Shown: positions 42,040-50,511, numbered from the stretch's first letter. The stretch is DNA of 64,000 nucleotides from Methanoregula formicica SMSP (GCF_000327485.1 NC_019943.1:434001-498000), one strand, 5' to 3'. Notes: generated from the sequence alone by a model not told the origin. Numbers and translations: made by a program.

Positions 42040-42884
42040 AGAGGGTGCTGGCACGCGACGTAATGACAACGACCGTGTTCGTTGTTGAGCCCAACGCAAC
42101 GATCGCCCATGCCCGGAACCTGATGGTCCGGCACCGGATCTCCCGCCTCCCGGTCATGGAGGATACGGCCCTTGCCGGCATCATCACCAAGAAGGACATC
42201 GCGTACCGCCTCCGGCAGGGCGAACCTGCCTGGCGCCGCCGTCCTCTCGACCGGATACCGGTGGGGGCGCTCATGACCGAACAGCCGCGCGTTGTCGCAC
42301 CTGACACCGGCGTGCGGGAGATCGCGCGGATGTTCTCACAGGAGAACATCAGCAGCGTCCCCGTTGTGGATGAAGGTGCGGTCGCGGGGATCGTAACCAA
42401 GACCGATCTGATGAAATCCGCCCTTGTCCGGGCACTCGACTGCCCGGCTAAGGACGTGATGGAGGATGTGGCAACGGTCAGCCGCTACCACTCGCTCGAC
42501 CACGTGGTCGGCGTGATGAGCGAACGACACGACAAGGTCCTGGTGCTTGACGATGACGGCACCCTTGCGGGCATCATCACCGAGACCAACCTTGCCTTCT
42601 ATGACGATGAACCGAAGATCTCGGGTGTGGTTGGAAAAGACGTAACAATACGGAGACGCGAGACAGCGGCCGGGAAAGCCGGGCAGACCCTGATGGTCAT
42701 CCCCCCGGTGGCAGCGGAGGACCTGATGACGAGCCCTGTCATCACGGTTGACGCGGACACCGCTCTTCCGGACGCGATTGCACTGATGGAAAAACACCAT
42801 GTCAACAGCCTTGTTGTCATGGACAAGAGTACCATTGCTGGGATACTGAAACGCGACGATATCATAAAGGAAGTGGCGAAATGA
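42036..42884 (+). CDS. Four-CBS-domain protein
   Basis: A 282-residue protein starting with GTG inside the stop of the previous gene (GTGA). Four CBS motifs start at ARDVMTTTVFVVEP (about 6), VGALMTEQPRVVAPD (about 76), AKDVMEDVATVSR (about 140) and AEDLMTSPVITVDAD (about 228). Between the last two, about 40 residues (IRRRETAAGKAGQT) separate the pairs and are rich in basic residues. The usual Asp of the ligand-binding (G-I-V-T/S-x-x-D) motif is kept in most repeats. It overlaps the next gene by 4 bases (ATGA). Confidence 0.86.
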   Translation: MKRVLARDVMTTTVFVVEPNATIAHARNLMVRHRISRLPVMEDTALAGIITKKDIAYRLRQGEPAWRRRPLDRIPVGALMTEQPRVVAPDTGVREIARMFSQENISSVPVVDEGAVAGIVTKTDLMKSALVRALDCPAKDVMEDVATVSRYHSLDHVVGVMSERHDKVLVLDDDGTLAGIITETNLAFYDDEPKISGVVGKDVTIRRRETAAGKAGQTLMVIPPVAAEDLMTSPVITVDADTALPDAIALMEKHHVNSLVVMDKSTIAGILKRDDIIKEVAK

Positions 42885-43657
42885 CAAAAGAAGTTTTTAT
42901 CAAAGACGTAATGGCAAAGCCCACGACCATAGCAAAATCAGCCAAGATAACCGAAGCGCTCGACAAGATGCTGAATGCCGGCCTCGACCCCCTGATTGCG
43001 GTCAACAACAATACGGTTGTCGGCACAGTCTCGCGCCAGGCGATAGCAGAGAAGCTCGGGAGCAAACAGAACTCCGGTATTGCCCCGACCGCTATCCACG
43101 TGGCGAGCGTTGTCGAGGAGGAGTTCACGAGCGTCTATCCCGATGAGAGTATCAACGTCCTGATCCCCCTTCTGCAGCAGTACAAACTGGTGGTTGTTTA
43201 CGATACCGACCACAAGCTGATCGGGCAGGTCTCGGCAGGAGACCTCCTGAAGAAGTACCAGCCCGCAGACGATCTTGACGGTGCCATCGAGAAAGCAGTG
43301 ACCATTGAGGCGGACGAGCGCGTTGTCCACCTCCGGCGCCGGATGATGGATGACAACATCACCCGGTTCGTGGTAACGGAGCACGAGAAATATACCGGTA
43401 TCGTGACCGAAACGGACGTTGCCATCGCGATGCGGGAGTTCCGCAAGCAGGTGGACGGGAACCACCAGGACCACCGGATCCGGAACCTGCTCGTCAAGGA
43501 TATCATGAGCACCCCCCTCATCTCGGTCGAGAAGACGGCGAAGGTTGCCGACGTGGTGGCAACGATGCTGAAGAAGAACATCAGTTCCATACCGGTGATG
43601 GAGAAAGGCAAGCTGGCTGGCGTTGTCACGCGACGCTCGCTCGTGAACGCCCTCTAA
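42881..43657 (+). CDS. Four-CBS-domain protein, last of the CBS operon
   Basis: A 258-residue protein with four CBS motifs starting at IKDVMAKPTTIAK (about 7), VASVVEEEFTSVYPDE (about 72), IEKAVTIEADERV (about 135) and VKDIMSTPLISVEKT (about 205). The first two are atypical: DPLIAVNNNTVVGTVSRQAI and KLVVVYDTDHKLIGQVSAGD lack the canonical terminal Asp spacing. It overlaps gene four by 4 bases. After its stop the plus strand has a T-rich run (about 43671-43681) that could terminate the operon. Confidence 0.86.
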   Translation: MTKEVFIKDVMAKPTTIAKSAKITEALDKMLNAGLDPLIAVNNNTVVGTVSRQAIAEKLGSKQNSGIAPTAIHVASVVEEEFTSVYPDESINVLIPLLQQYKLVVVYDTDHKLIGQVSAGDLLKKYQPADDLDGAIEKAVTIEADERVVHLRRRMMDDNITRFVVTEHEKYTGIVTETDVAIAMREFRKQVDGNHQDHRIRNLLVKDIMSTPLISVEKTAKVADVVATMLKKNISSIPVMEKGKLAGVVTRRSLVNAL

Positions 43658-43720
43658 AAACCGAATCTCCCTCCTCTTTTTTAAAAGGCATTATGAGGAA
43701 CATGTACGTATAATTCCCCT

Positions 43721-44917
43721 ATGACACATGACGAGACGGAAAGATCGGAACAGCGGGTCCGGGCATACCGTCTTGTCCTCCTCTTCGGCATCGTTGCTGC
43801 CCTCGGGGACGTGGTGTACGAAGGGGGCCGGAGCGTTGCCGGGCCGTTCCTGCTCGTTCTGGGTGCATCGGCCTTCATGGTCTCGTTCATTGCCGGGTTC
43901 GGCGAGTTTGTCGGGTATGCGATCCGGATTGCGACCGGCTATCTCGCAGACAAGACACGGCAGTACTGGATCTTTGTCCTTACCGGTTACCTGCTGATCG
44001 GCGCAATCCCGCTCCTTGTCCTTGCCGGCAGCTGGGAGATCGCGGCCTGCCTCCTGATCGCTGAACGGATCGGGAAGGCAGTCCGCTCCCCGGCAAAGGA
44101 CGCCATCCTCTCCCATGCAACAATATCCGTCGGGAGAGGCTGGGGATTCGGCCTCCACGAGGCCCTCGACCAGATCGGCGCCGTTGCCGGGCCGCTCCTC
44201 TTTGTTGCGGCGCTGGCTGCCAATGGGAATTACCGCGGCGGCTTTGCCCTGCTTGCGATTCCGTTTGTTCTCCTCATCATCGCGCTCGCCGCTGCCTGGA
44301 AGAGTATGCCCGACCCGCTGGCGTTCGAGGCAGGAGTCCGGGCGCCACGGATGCAGGATACAAAAGCGGGAGAAACCCGACGGCTCCGGCTCTATGCCGT
44401 TTTCACGGCCCTGACCATGGCCGGGTTCGTTGTCTTCCCGCTCCTCGCATTCCACTACAAGGCTCTCGGCATCATCCCTGATGCGGAGATCCCGCTCTTC
44501 TATGCCATTGCCATGGGTGTCGATGCGGTAGCCGCCCTGGCGATCGGTAAGGCATATGACCGGTACGGTATCGGTGTCCTCACTCTTGTCCCGGTCACCG
44601 GTATCCTGATAGCCCTCGTTGCTTTCTCCCCCTCATACCCTGTGGCTCTTGCAGGGGCGGTCCTGTGGGGCATTTCGATGGGGATGCAGGAGACCGTCCT
44701 CCGCGCTGCCGTTGCAGACCTCACTGCCATGGGTGAGCGCGGTTTTGCCTACGGTATCTTCAACACCATCTACGGCGGTGCATGGTTCGCCGGGAGCATG
44801 GCGATCGGCGCCCTGTACACGCTGGGTCCCGTATATGCAGCGGGATTCATGGTCCTGCTACAGGCCGCAGCCCTGCCGGTCCTGCTGAGACTCGTTATAG
44901 ACAAGGGACGGCCGTGA
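43721..44917 (+). CDS. Major facilitator superfamily transporter
   Basis: A 398-residue protein with about 12 hydrophobic segments. The first loop has GYLADKTRQYWIF, a G-x-x-x-D-R/K-x-x-R motif A-like sequence. LIAERIGKAVRSPAKDAIL and GWGFGLHEALDQIGAVAGPL give the AERIGK-RSPAKDA signature of a sugar-phosphate/drug-like MFS branch common in Methanomicrobiales and other archaea; the substrate is unknown. A TTTTAAAA TATA-like site at about 43679-43686 lies 35 bases before the ATG, giving a near-leaderless transcript. It follows the CBS operon in the same direction, but with its own promoter. Confidence 0.82.
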   Translation: MTHDETERSEQRVRAYRLVLLFGIVAALGDVVYEGGRSVAGPFLLVLGASAFMVSFIAGFGEFVGYAIRIATGYLADKTRQYWIFVLTGYLLIGAIPLLVLAGSWEIAACLLIAERIGKAVRSPAKDAILSHATISVGRGWGFGLHEALDQIGAVAGPLLFVAALAANGNYRGGFALLAIPFVLLIIALAAAWKSMPDPLAFEAGVRAPRMQDTKAGETRRLRLYAVFTALTMAGFVVFPLLAFHYKALGIIPDAEIPLFYAIAMGVDAVAALAIGKAYDRYGIGVLTLVPVTGILIALVAFSPSYPVALAGAVLWGISMGMQETVLRAAVADLTAMGERGFAYGIFNTIYGGAWFAGSMAIGALYTLGPVYAAGFMVLLQAAALPVLLRLVIDKGRP

Positions 44918-45028
44918 TCAACTAAAACGAGGGAACCGCGCTGGTACCCGGTATGCGGCGCCCCTGCCAGGATCCGTCACCTGTATTTACTATTCCCGCC
45001 AATAGCGAGGAAGAAGGATGATCTGCTG

Positions 45029-45874
45029 ATGGGCGACGTAACGTTCCGCACGATGACAAAAGAAGAGGTTGGCACGGCGGTCGAATGGGCCGCACGCGAG
45101 GGCTGGAACCCGGGCCTTCATGATGCGGAGTGTTTCTGGCCCGTGGATCCGGATGGGTTCTTCTGTGCTGAAACCGATGGGAAGATCGTGGGCACGGTCT
45201 CGGTCCTGAATTACGATGACCGGTTCTCCTTTGCCGGCCTCTTCATTGTCGATCCGGCCTGGCGGGCGCACGGGATCGGGATGCAGCTCTACCGGCACGC
45301 GATGCGCCATGCCGGCTCACGGGTTGTCGGGGGCGACGGGGTAGTCGCCATGGTTGACAAGTACCAGAAGGACGGGGGCCTCTTCCTGCACTATAACAAT
45401 GCCCGGTACGAAGGGATCGGCGGGGGATCAATGCCGCCCGGGCTTGTGCCGGTCCGTGACGTTGATTTCCCGGAGCTTGCAGAGTACGATGCAGCCCATT
45501 TCCCGGCACGCCGCGAGCGGTTTCTCGAGCACTGGATCAGCCAGCCCGGCCATTCCGGGCTTGCGCGGCTGAACGGGGACGGGGAAGTTATCGGGTATGG
45601 TGTGCGGAGGCCCTGCCAGACCGGATACAAGATCGGGCCGCTCTTTGCACGCGACCGGGCAACTGCGGAGATGATTCTGGACGGGCTCCGGGCCGGTATT
45701 CCCGATGAACCGTTCTTCCTTGATATTCCGGTACCAAACGAAGCTGCTGTCGGACTGGTGAAGGACCGGGGCATGAATGCGGTCTTCTTCACGGCCCGGC
45801 TCTATTCCACAAAGGACTCCGTCCCGCTCCCTCTGAATGAGATCTTTGGCGTGACAACGTTCGAGCTGGGATAA
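45029..45874 (+). CDS. GNAT-family N-acetyltransferase (double-domain)
   Basis: A 281-residue protein. Residues about 1-130 form a GNAT fold, with the acetyl-CoA loop in LFIVDPAWRAHGIGMQLYRHAM (R-x-x-G-I/Q-G-x-Q/L). The C-terminal half (GYGVRRPCQTGYKIGPLFARDRATAEMIL) matches the second GNAT-like domain of the YitH/acetyltransf_18 type. Its substrate is unknown; such proteins commonly act on amines or aminoglycosides. GGATGAT lies six bases before the ATG at 45029. It ends convergently to the membrane protein gene at 46298. Confidence 0.8.
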   Translation: MGDVTFRTMTKEEVGTAVEWAAREGWNPGLHDAECFWPVDPDGFFCAETDGKIVGTVSVLNYDDRFSFAGLFIVDPAWRAHGIGMQLYRHAMRHAGSRVVGGDGVVAMVDKYQKDGGLFLHYNNARYEGIGGGSMPPGLVPVRDVDFPELAEYDAAHFPARRERFLEHWISQPGHSGLARLNGDGEVIGYGVRRPCQTGYKIGPLFARDRATAEMILDGLRAGIPDEPFFLDIPVPNEAAVGLVKDRGMNAVFFTARLYSTKDSVPLPLNEIFGVTTFELG

Positions 45875-46080
45875 GGCCGGCTCTGTTTTTTCCCGGAACC
45901 ATTTTTTCAGCGCGATCGTCCGGCCGGTTCGATCATGTCCCTTGCCCGACTCCCCTTCGGTTCCCATGGAAGAAAAACCGTGAAAATTACGTCGTGTTCT
46001 CTACGGGAAATTGTGGTATTTTTGGCAACTGCGAAAAGGGGGGTCGGGCAGGGGCAGATCATTCTGTACCGGAAAATATT

Positions 46081-46104
46081 GCGTGAAAAAATATTTTCTC
46101 ATGC
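46081..46104. repeat. 24-bp near-perfect AT-rich palindrome
   Basis: From GCGTGAAAAAAT to ATTTTCTCATGC, 10 of the 12 base pairs match when the sequence is folded on itself. The mismatches are at pairs 3 and 7. Just upstream is another gaaaatatt (46071-46079). It lies in the middle of the convergent gap between 45875 and 46297. Confidence 0.7.
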
Positions 46105-46248
46105 AGGATTCTCTGTAAGTAGTAAACCCCGGTCCTGCTGAACGGATGACAGTTTTTCTGAAGGAAGTTCCGTGTCTTGATGTCATAATGAGGGCAGGTT
46201 TTTCCGCACCAGGTAACGTGAGATTCCGGGAAAAATTTTGTAAAGGCT

Positions 46249-46282
46249 GGTCGGGAAAAAGAAAAATGTCCCCAGCCCGACC
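46249..46282 (-). terminator. Putative terminator hairpin of the 46298 membrane protein gene
   Basis: On the minus strand just after the stop at 46298, GGTCGGG (46282-46276) pairs with CCCGACC (46255-46249) across a 20-base loop. The loop contains the minus-strand T-rich run catttttctttttcc, and archaeal termination favours such T-runs. The arm sequences are perfect over 7 bases. Confidence 0.45.
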
Positions 46283-46297
46283 CCCTTGGCCAGCGAT

Positions 46298-46888
46298 TTA
46301 CGGTACCGCAGCTGTTGCCCGGCAGGCCTGCACGCGGTCGTGAAGGAGCAGGAAAAGGACCTGGACGACAACAGCGTCCGTCAGCGCAACCTGTCCGACC
46401 TTCACCAGGAAGTCCCCGAGCCAGGCGGGGTCGGTCACGTGCAGGGACGGGTTGAAGGTGCTGACAAGCACCACGTAAGCCAGGGAGCTGGCAAGCGTTG
46501 CGATGAAGGTGGCGACGAACGGTGCGGTTGTGCGGAACCGCACCGCGAGATATGCAAACACGAAGAAGCAGGCCAGGACCCCCACCAGCTCGCTCACTAC
46601 GTTGGCAAGCCCGAGCACGTACCCGCTCTTCATGACAAGCTGCCCGCTTTCGATTGCAATGGCGTGATTCGGGTTGGCAAGGATGGTCAGGACGCCGGCA
46701 GCGATCCCGATGCACAGTGCCTCCCTCCATGAGAACGGGAGCAGTACGATAAGGAGGCAGTATGCCGCGATCACGAACTCGGCGCCGACCGGGATCGCGT
46801 ACATCTTTGCAACAACAGCCCAGGCATAGTTCACGATCGCCCCGAGGATCAGGACTGCCGCAATGATCAGGATCTTCTTATGGCTCAT
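46298..46888 (-). CDS. Small integral membrane protein (S-component-like), unknown function
   Basis: A 196-residue protein with five to six hydrophobic segments (about 5-25, 35-58, 58-75, 88-118, 123-145, 160-183). The overall size and repeated hydrophobic stretches with small polar loops look like the S component of an ECF vitamin or ion transporter, with GYVLGLANVVSELVGVLACFF in the middle. I cannot see substrate residues and there is no ECF ATPase nearby. A TATTACCCC promoter element lies on the minus strand 34 bases upstream. The stop is followed by a hairpin with a T-run. Confidence 0.6.
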   Translation of the reverse strand: MSHKKILIIAAVLILGAIVNYAWAVVAKMYAIPVGAEFVIAAYCLLIVLLPFSWREALCIGIAAGVLTILANPNHAIAIESGQLVMKSGYVLGLANVVSELVGVLACFFVFAYLAVRFRTTAPFVATFIATLASSLAYVVLVSTFNPSLHVTDPAWLGDFLVKVGQVALTDAVVVQVLFLLLHDRVQACRATAAVP

Positions 46889-46922
46889 GCAGGTTGGTCT
46901 CCGGGAAACTCTATCCGGGTGC

Positions 46923-46931
46923 GGGGTAATA
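46923..46931 (-). promoter_or_regulatory. TATTACCCC promoter element of the 46298 gene
   Basis: Minus-strand GATTATTACCCCGCACCC lies 34 bases before the ATG at 46888. The TATTACCCC nonamer is identical to those before apgM, rps15 and tRNA-Ser. Confidence 0.55.
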
Positions 46932-47109
46932 ATCCCACCGGTTTTACTTCACGCCTCTCTCCTGCCCGATTCAGGCAACAGACACGGATGCATCAGGCCG
47001 GAGAAGGGCAATCCAATCAGGATATCCATCGATCCAAATTCGGGTCCGGGCAACGTGCAGTTCTGCAGAAAACGGAGGGGGAAATCCATCCCGGTACGTC
47101 CAGCACGCG

Positions 47110-47820
47110 TTACGTGGATCCTCTCTCCTGACCTCCCCGCTCCGTCCGCTCCGTATCCGGCAGCCCGTCCCGGATGAAAATGATCCGGTCGAAATATTCC
47201 CGGTGCCAGGGCTCGTGCGAGACCATGACCACAGTCTGGCCGAGATCCTTGTTTACCGCGCGGAAGAGCTCGAGCACGGTCCGGGAATTTTCCGTGTCAA
47301 GGTTTGCGCAGGGTTCGTCCGCAAAGAGGATGGCCGGCCTGTTCACGAGAGCCCGCGCAATCGAGACCCGCTGCTGCTCGCCCCCGGAGAGCTCGTGCAC
47401 CAGGTGATCGAGCCGCCGGGAAAGCCCCACCTTTTCCAGCACTTCCGTTGCCGCGGCATAGCATGCGCTCAGAGGCCGTCCCTTCATGATCGCGGGGATC
47501 GCCACGTTCTCTTTCACGGTCAGCTCCGAGACGAGCGCATAATCCTGAAAGACATAGCCCAGGTGCATCAGCCGGAAGTGCGTCCGCTCTTCGTCCGTGA
47601 GGCGAGAAACATCCGTCCCGTCAAGAACGATCCTGCCTGAAGTGGGCGTGTCGAGCAGGCCCAGCTGGTGCAGGAATGTGGACTTCCCGCTCCCCGAGGG
47701 GCCCATGATGCCCACGAACTCGCCCCGTGCGATCGTGGCAGAGACTCCTTTGAGCGCTGCCACCTCCACGGACCCCATCCGGTAGATCTTTTTCAGGTCA
47801 GTCACTTCGATCATGGTCAT
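47110..47820 (-). CDS. MacB/LolD-type ABC transporter ATPase
   Basis: A 236-residue ABC ATPase. It begins with MIEVTDLKKIYRMGSVEVAALKGVSA, typical of the LolD/MacB family. Walker A is GPSGSGKST, the signature is ELSGGEQQRVSIARAL, Walker B is AILFADEPCANLD, and the H-loop is VMVSHE. The frame is open from 48039 but overlaps the permease far too much; the ATG at 47820 overlaps its stop by 4 bases (ATGA). It powers the FtsX-type permease next door, probably to move a protein, lipid or peptide across the membrane. Confidence 0.93.
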   Translation of the reverse strand: MTMIEVTDLKKIYRMGSVEVAALKGVSATIARGEFVGIMGPSGSGKSTFLHQLGLLDTPTSGRIVLDGTDVSRLTDEERTHFRLMHLGYVFQDYALVSELTVKENVAIPAIMKGRPLSACYAAATEVLEKVGLSRRLDHLVHELSGGEQQRVSIARALVNRPAILFADEPCANLDTENSRTVLELFRAVNKDLGQTVVMVSHEPWHREYFDRIIFIRDGLPDTERTERGGQERGST

Positions 47821-49034
47821 CCCCTCATGGCATCGAGGATCTCTTCGTTCGTCACTTGCCGTGCCGGGATGAGCCCGGAGAAGACGGCGACAATGCAGAG
47901 CAAAAGGATGCTTATTGCAACGGAACCGTACTCGATCTCCGGCGTGAGATAGCCCATGGGGAACCGGATCCTGTAAACGGTCAGCAGGTAGCTGATCCCG
48001 TTGAACATCAGGATCCCGAGAACGATCCCGCAGGCGCACTGGAAGAGGACCTGGATGAGGTAACTCAGGACGATGATCTGCTTCCGGATGCCGATGGCCT
48101 TGAGGATCGCGATCTGCTTCTTCCGGTTGATGATGTTGATGTAGGTGACGATGAAGACGACAACGCTCGCCACGATGAGGGCAACGACCGTCATGATGTT
48201 CTTCACCAGGTTGAGGCTCGTGATCGCGTCGCCGAGAATGCCCTTTCCCATCTCGCTCCAGGTCTTGACCCTCTCTGAAACGCCGTAGCTCATGATGGTG
48301 TACTTGAGCGAGGCGGCATCGCCCGCGGAAGTCCCCCGCACCAGGATCTCCGTTGCCGTGTCTCCGGTATGCATCACCGAGTCCATCTCCTCCCGCGTGA
48401 TGAAGGCCGAGGAATCGATCAGGGCGCCGAGCGACTCGTAGATCCCCTTGACCCGGTAGGTCTTCGTAATCCCGTTGCTGTAGGCAACCTTCACGCGGTC
48501 GCCGACCTTCACACCCCCGAGCGACGGCAGTTTGTCCTGCGACTCGTCCTCGTTCCCGGCCAGGAGTGTCCCGATAAGGATCTCGTCGGTATCTCCTTTC
48601 GAGAGATAATCCCCGTCCGTGATGACGAGGTGGAACTTCGTGACCTCCTGTTCGTCCGCGGGATTGAACGCGGTCAGTTGTTTTGACTGGAACTTTCCGT
48701 TCTTTTCATTCGTGATCGTCACGGCCGTAGCGCTGTGGGCGCTGACACCGGTCACCCCCGGAATCTGCTTCAGTTGTTTCACAAGACCCGCGGCACCTGC
48801 GATAACTGTCTGCTTGTCGCGGGGCTCGATGGTCACCTGGCCGTACTGGTAATCGATCATCTGGTCGTTGTACAGGGTCACGACCCCGCTGATGATCATC
48901 CCTAAAAAATTCATCAGCACGACCACCAGCGCGATGATGAGGATGGTGAGGAGGAGCGTGCTCCGGTTGCCGCGCCGGATCGCCCGGGTGGCGAGGTAGA
49001 GCGAGACCCCCCACCCGCTCCCGTTACCTGTCAT
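47817..49034 (-). CDS. MacB/FtsX-type ABC transporter permease
   Basis: A 405-residue permease. The N-terminal TM (LLLTILIIALVVVLMNFLGMI, about 25-45) is followed by a large extracytoplasmic domain (about 50-280) and three C-terminal TM segments (about 285-400). Between the last three TMs is INRKKQIAILKAIGIRKQIIV, the FtsX/MacB coupling motif. The MacB-type mechanotransmission arrangement is clear. I choose the ATG at 49034 because the longer frame (49157) would overlap the secreted partner gene by more than 100 bases; the chosen start overlaps it by 11. It is coupled to the ATPase by ATGA. Confidence 0.9.
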   Translation of the reverse strand: MTGNGSGWGVSLYLATRAIRRGNRSTLLLTILIIALVVVLMNFLGMIISGVVTLYNDQMIDYQYGQVTIEPRDKQTVIAGAAGLVKQLKQIPGVTGVSAHSATAVTITNEKNGKFQSKQLTAFNPADEQEVTKFHLVITDGDYLSKGDTDEILIGTLLAGNEDESQDKLPSLGGVKVGDRVKVAYSNGITKTYRVKGIYESLGALIDSSAFITREEMDSVMHTGDTATEILVRGTSAGDAASLKYTIMSYGVSERVKTWSEMGKGILGDAITSLNLVKNIMTVVALIVASVVVFIVTYINIINRKKQIAILKAIGIRKQIIVLSYLIQVLFQCACGIVLGILMFNGISYLLTVYRIRFPMGYLTPEIEYGSVAISILLLCIVAVFSGLIPARQVTNEEILDAMRG

Positions 49035-50346
49035 TCTTCTTCCCCGGCCGGATGCGGAGATACCAGTAAGCGCCTCCGGCAAGGATGCAGAGCGCGAGGA
49101 CTGCGCTCGCAAAGGGCACCAGGCCGGAGGAAGGTGTTGTCGTGACGACCGCATCATCCGTTATCGTGTGGGTGCCGAAATCGTCGGAATAGCTGATGGT
49201 CAGGTTGACCGGTACGGACCCGTCCTTTGTTGCCTGCAGGTAGAATATGGCCGGAGCATCGCTGTTCTTGTCCACCGATCCGATGAACGCGGTCTTTGTG
49301 CCGGTAAATGGGCTGTCGAGGGTTGCATGGACCGATGTGGCCTGGTCGGTCCCGGTGTTCTCCACGCGGAGGATCATCGTGAAGGGAGAGCCCGGCACCG
49401 GGCGGACCGGGTCCGTTGAGAAGGACTTGAGGGCCATCTCCGCCTTCCCCTTGACGGGGATGCCAAGCGTCTCGGCCTGCCGCTCCGTGCTCCCGTCCGG
49501 GGTCCGGTAGGTGATGGAGAGCGTCACGGGATCGATCCCGATCGGCGTGTTCTTGTCGGTTGCGAAACGGAGCGTCAGGTTCGCTTCCTCGCCAGGGTCG
49601 AGATGCTCGAAATAATGCCTGCCGGGAGAGGTGAGGACAAGGGATTTCGTGGTGGAGTTGACGACCATCGTGATGTCGCTTGCCCGGAGCAGGCCGGTGT
49701 TCGTGATCGTGATTCCCGCGGTGCAGTCATCGCCCGGGGCAACGCGGTCCGGCAGCGATTGCGAAACGGAGAGGGCCGGTTTCTTCTGGGACGAGATATC
49801 CGTGTTGACGTTCACGGTCAGGGGATACCGGGTGCTCCGGCCGTTTCTGACATCGATCCAGGCCTCCGGGAAATAGATTCCGCTCTTTGACGGCGCCCGG
49901 ATAACGAACGTGACCGGGACAGACTGCCCGGGTCCCAGTTCGCCGATCCGGTCGAAGTCTTTTGTCAGGACCTCGATCCCGTTGCCCTCCAGGTGAACGT
50001 TCTCAAGGTAGATGTTGATGTCCGTGCTCTTCGTGTTGGCAAACGTGCCGCCGGAGGCGATCCCGGTGTTCTCTTTTACGGAAGCGCTCTGGGCAGTGTT
50101 CTTGATCACCAGGGTGGCTGTTCCCTGGTCCCCGGGCATGAGTACTGACGGAATCACGGTATAATCCGCCACAATGGCCGTGGGATTGGTCGTGCTCCCT
50201 TCTGCATCCACCGCTGCTGCGGGCAGGGCAGCAAGCATGAGAAGGATCCCGGCAATCACAATGAGAATTGCCCTTTTGTGGCTTTCGGATCTGTGGACGC
50301 TCTCCCGGTGCTGCCTGGTTCCTGCTGTTGTTCTTGTCTCTTCCAT
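49024..50346 (-). CDS. Secreted CARDB/COG1361-type protein with C-terminal membrane anchor
   Basis: A 440-residue extracytoplasmic protein. A signal/TM segment (ILIVIAGILLMLAALPAAAV, about 28-48) is followed by repeated Ig-like domains (VLMPGDQGTATLVIKNTA, VAPGDDCTAGITITNTGLL, PVPGSPFTMILRVENTGT), the COG1361/CARDB pattern of N-terminal NEW3-like modules. The C-terminal TM (LVPFASAVLALCILAGGAYWYLRI) is followed by a basic tail. It is the first gene of the exporter operon. The start is uncertain: GTG at 50379, or ATG at 50346 with GGAGGAG 12 bases before it; I prefer the latter. It likely acts as the periplasm-like partner of the exporter. Confidence 0.78.
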   Translation of the reverse strand: MEETRTTAGTRQHRESVHRSESHKRAILIVIAGILLMLAALPAAAVDAEGSTTNPTAIVADYTVIPSVLMPGDQGTATLVIKNTAQSASVKENTGIASGGTFANTKSTDINIYLENVHLEGNGIEVLTKDFDRIGELGPGQSVPVTFVIRAPSKSGIYFPEAWIDVRNGRSTRYPLTVNVNTDISSQKKPALSVSQSLPDRVAPGDDCTAGITITNTGLLRASDITMVVNSTTKSLVLTSPGRHYFEHLDPGEEANLTLRFATDKNTPIGIDPVTLSITYRTPDGSTERQAETLGIPVKGKAEMALKSFSTDPVRPVPGSPFTMILRVENTGTDQATSVHATLDSPFTGTKTAFIGSVDKNSDAPAIFYLQATKDGSVPVNLTISYSDDFGTHTITDDAVVTTTPSSGLVPFASAVLALCILAGGAYWYLRIRPGKKNDR

Positions 50347-50413
50347 GATGGCCGCCATCTCCTCCGGAATTTCCGGCACTGAACAGGCGTCATCTCCAAA
50401 AAAGTGTACAAAC

Positions 50414-50449
50414 GTTCAATTTAATAAACATTTGTTTAGTTTATTGAAC
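50414..50449. promoter_or_regulatory. 36-bp imperfect palindrome, probable TetR operator
   Basis: Arms of 16 bases, GTTCAATTTAATAAAC (50414-50429) and GTTTAGTTTATTGAAC (50434-50449), match as an inverted repeat at 13 of 16 positions around a 4-base spacer. It lies between the divergent exporter operon (start about 50346) and the TetR gene (50512), close to both promoters. This is the usual arrangement of an autoregulating TetR repressor. Confidence 0.7.
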
Positions 50450-50511
50450 AATTATTTATTTTAAAAACCGCAACGTGAATATACACACCTTTCCCATGAG
50501 GATACAGGATA

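Larger units (their letters stand above)
45875..46297. other. Convergent intergenic region with several palindromes
   Basis: 423 bases between two converging genes, hence without promoters for either. I find no convincing coding frame; the plus-strand frame 45935-46141 has no start-site or family support. Structure: arms TGCCCGAC at 45943 and GTCGGGCA at 46043, the AT-rich near-palindrome 46081-46104, and GGTCGGG/CCCGACC arms at 46249 and 46276. These arms share the CCCGAC motif. An RNA gene is possible. Confidence 0.5.

Noticed and set aside
45935-46141. A 68-codon plus-strand frame in the convergent gap
   Set aside because: Composition is not gene-like, there is no ribosome-binding site or family similarity, and the inverted repeats cross it. 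The gap is better described as non-coding.
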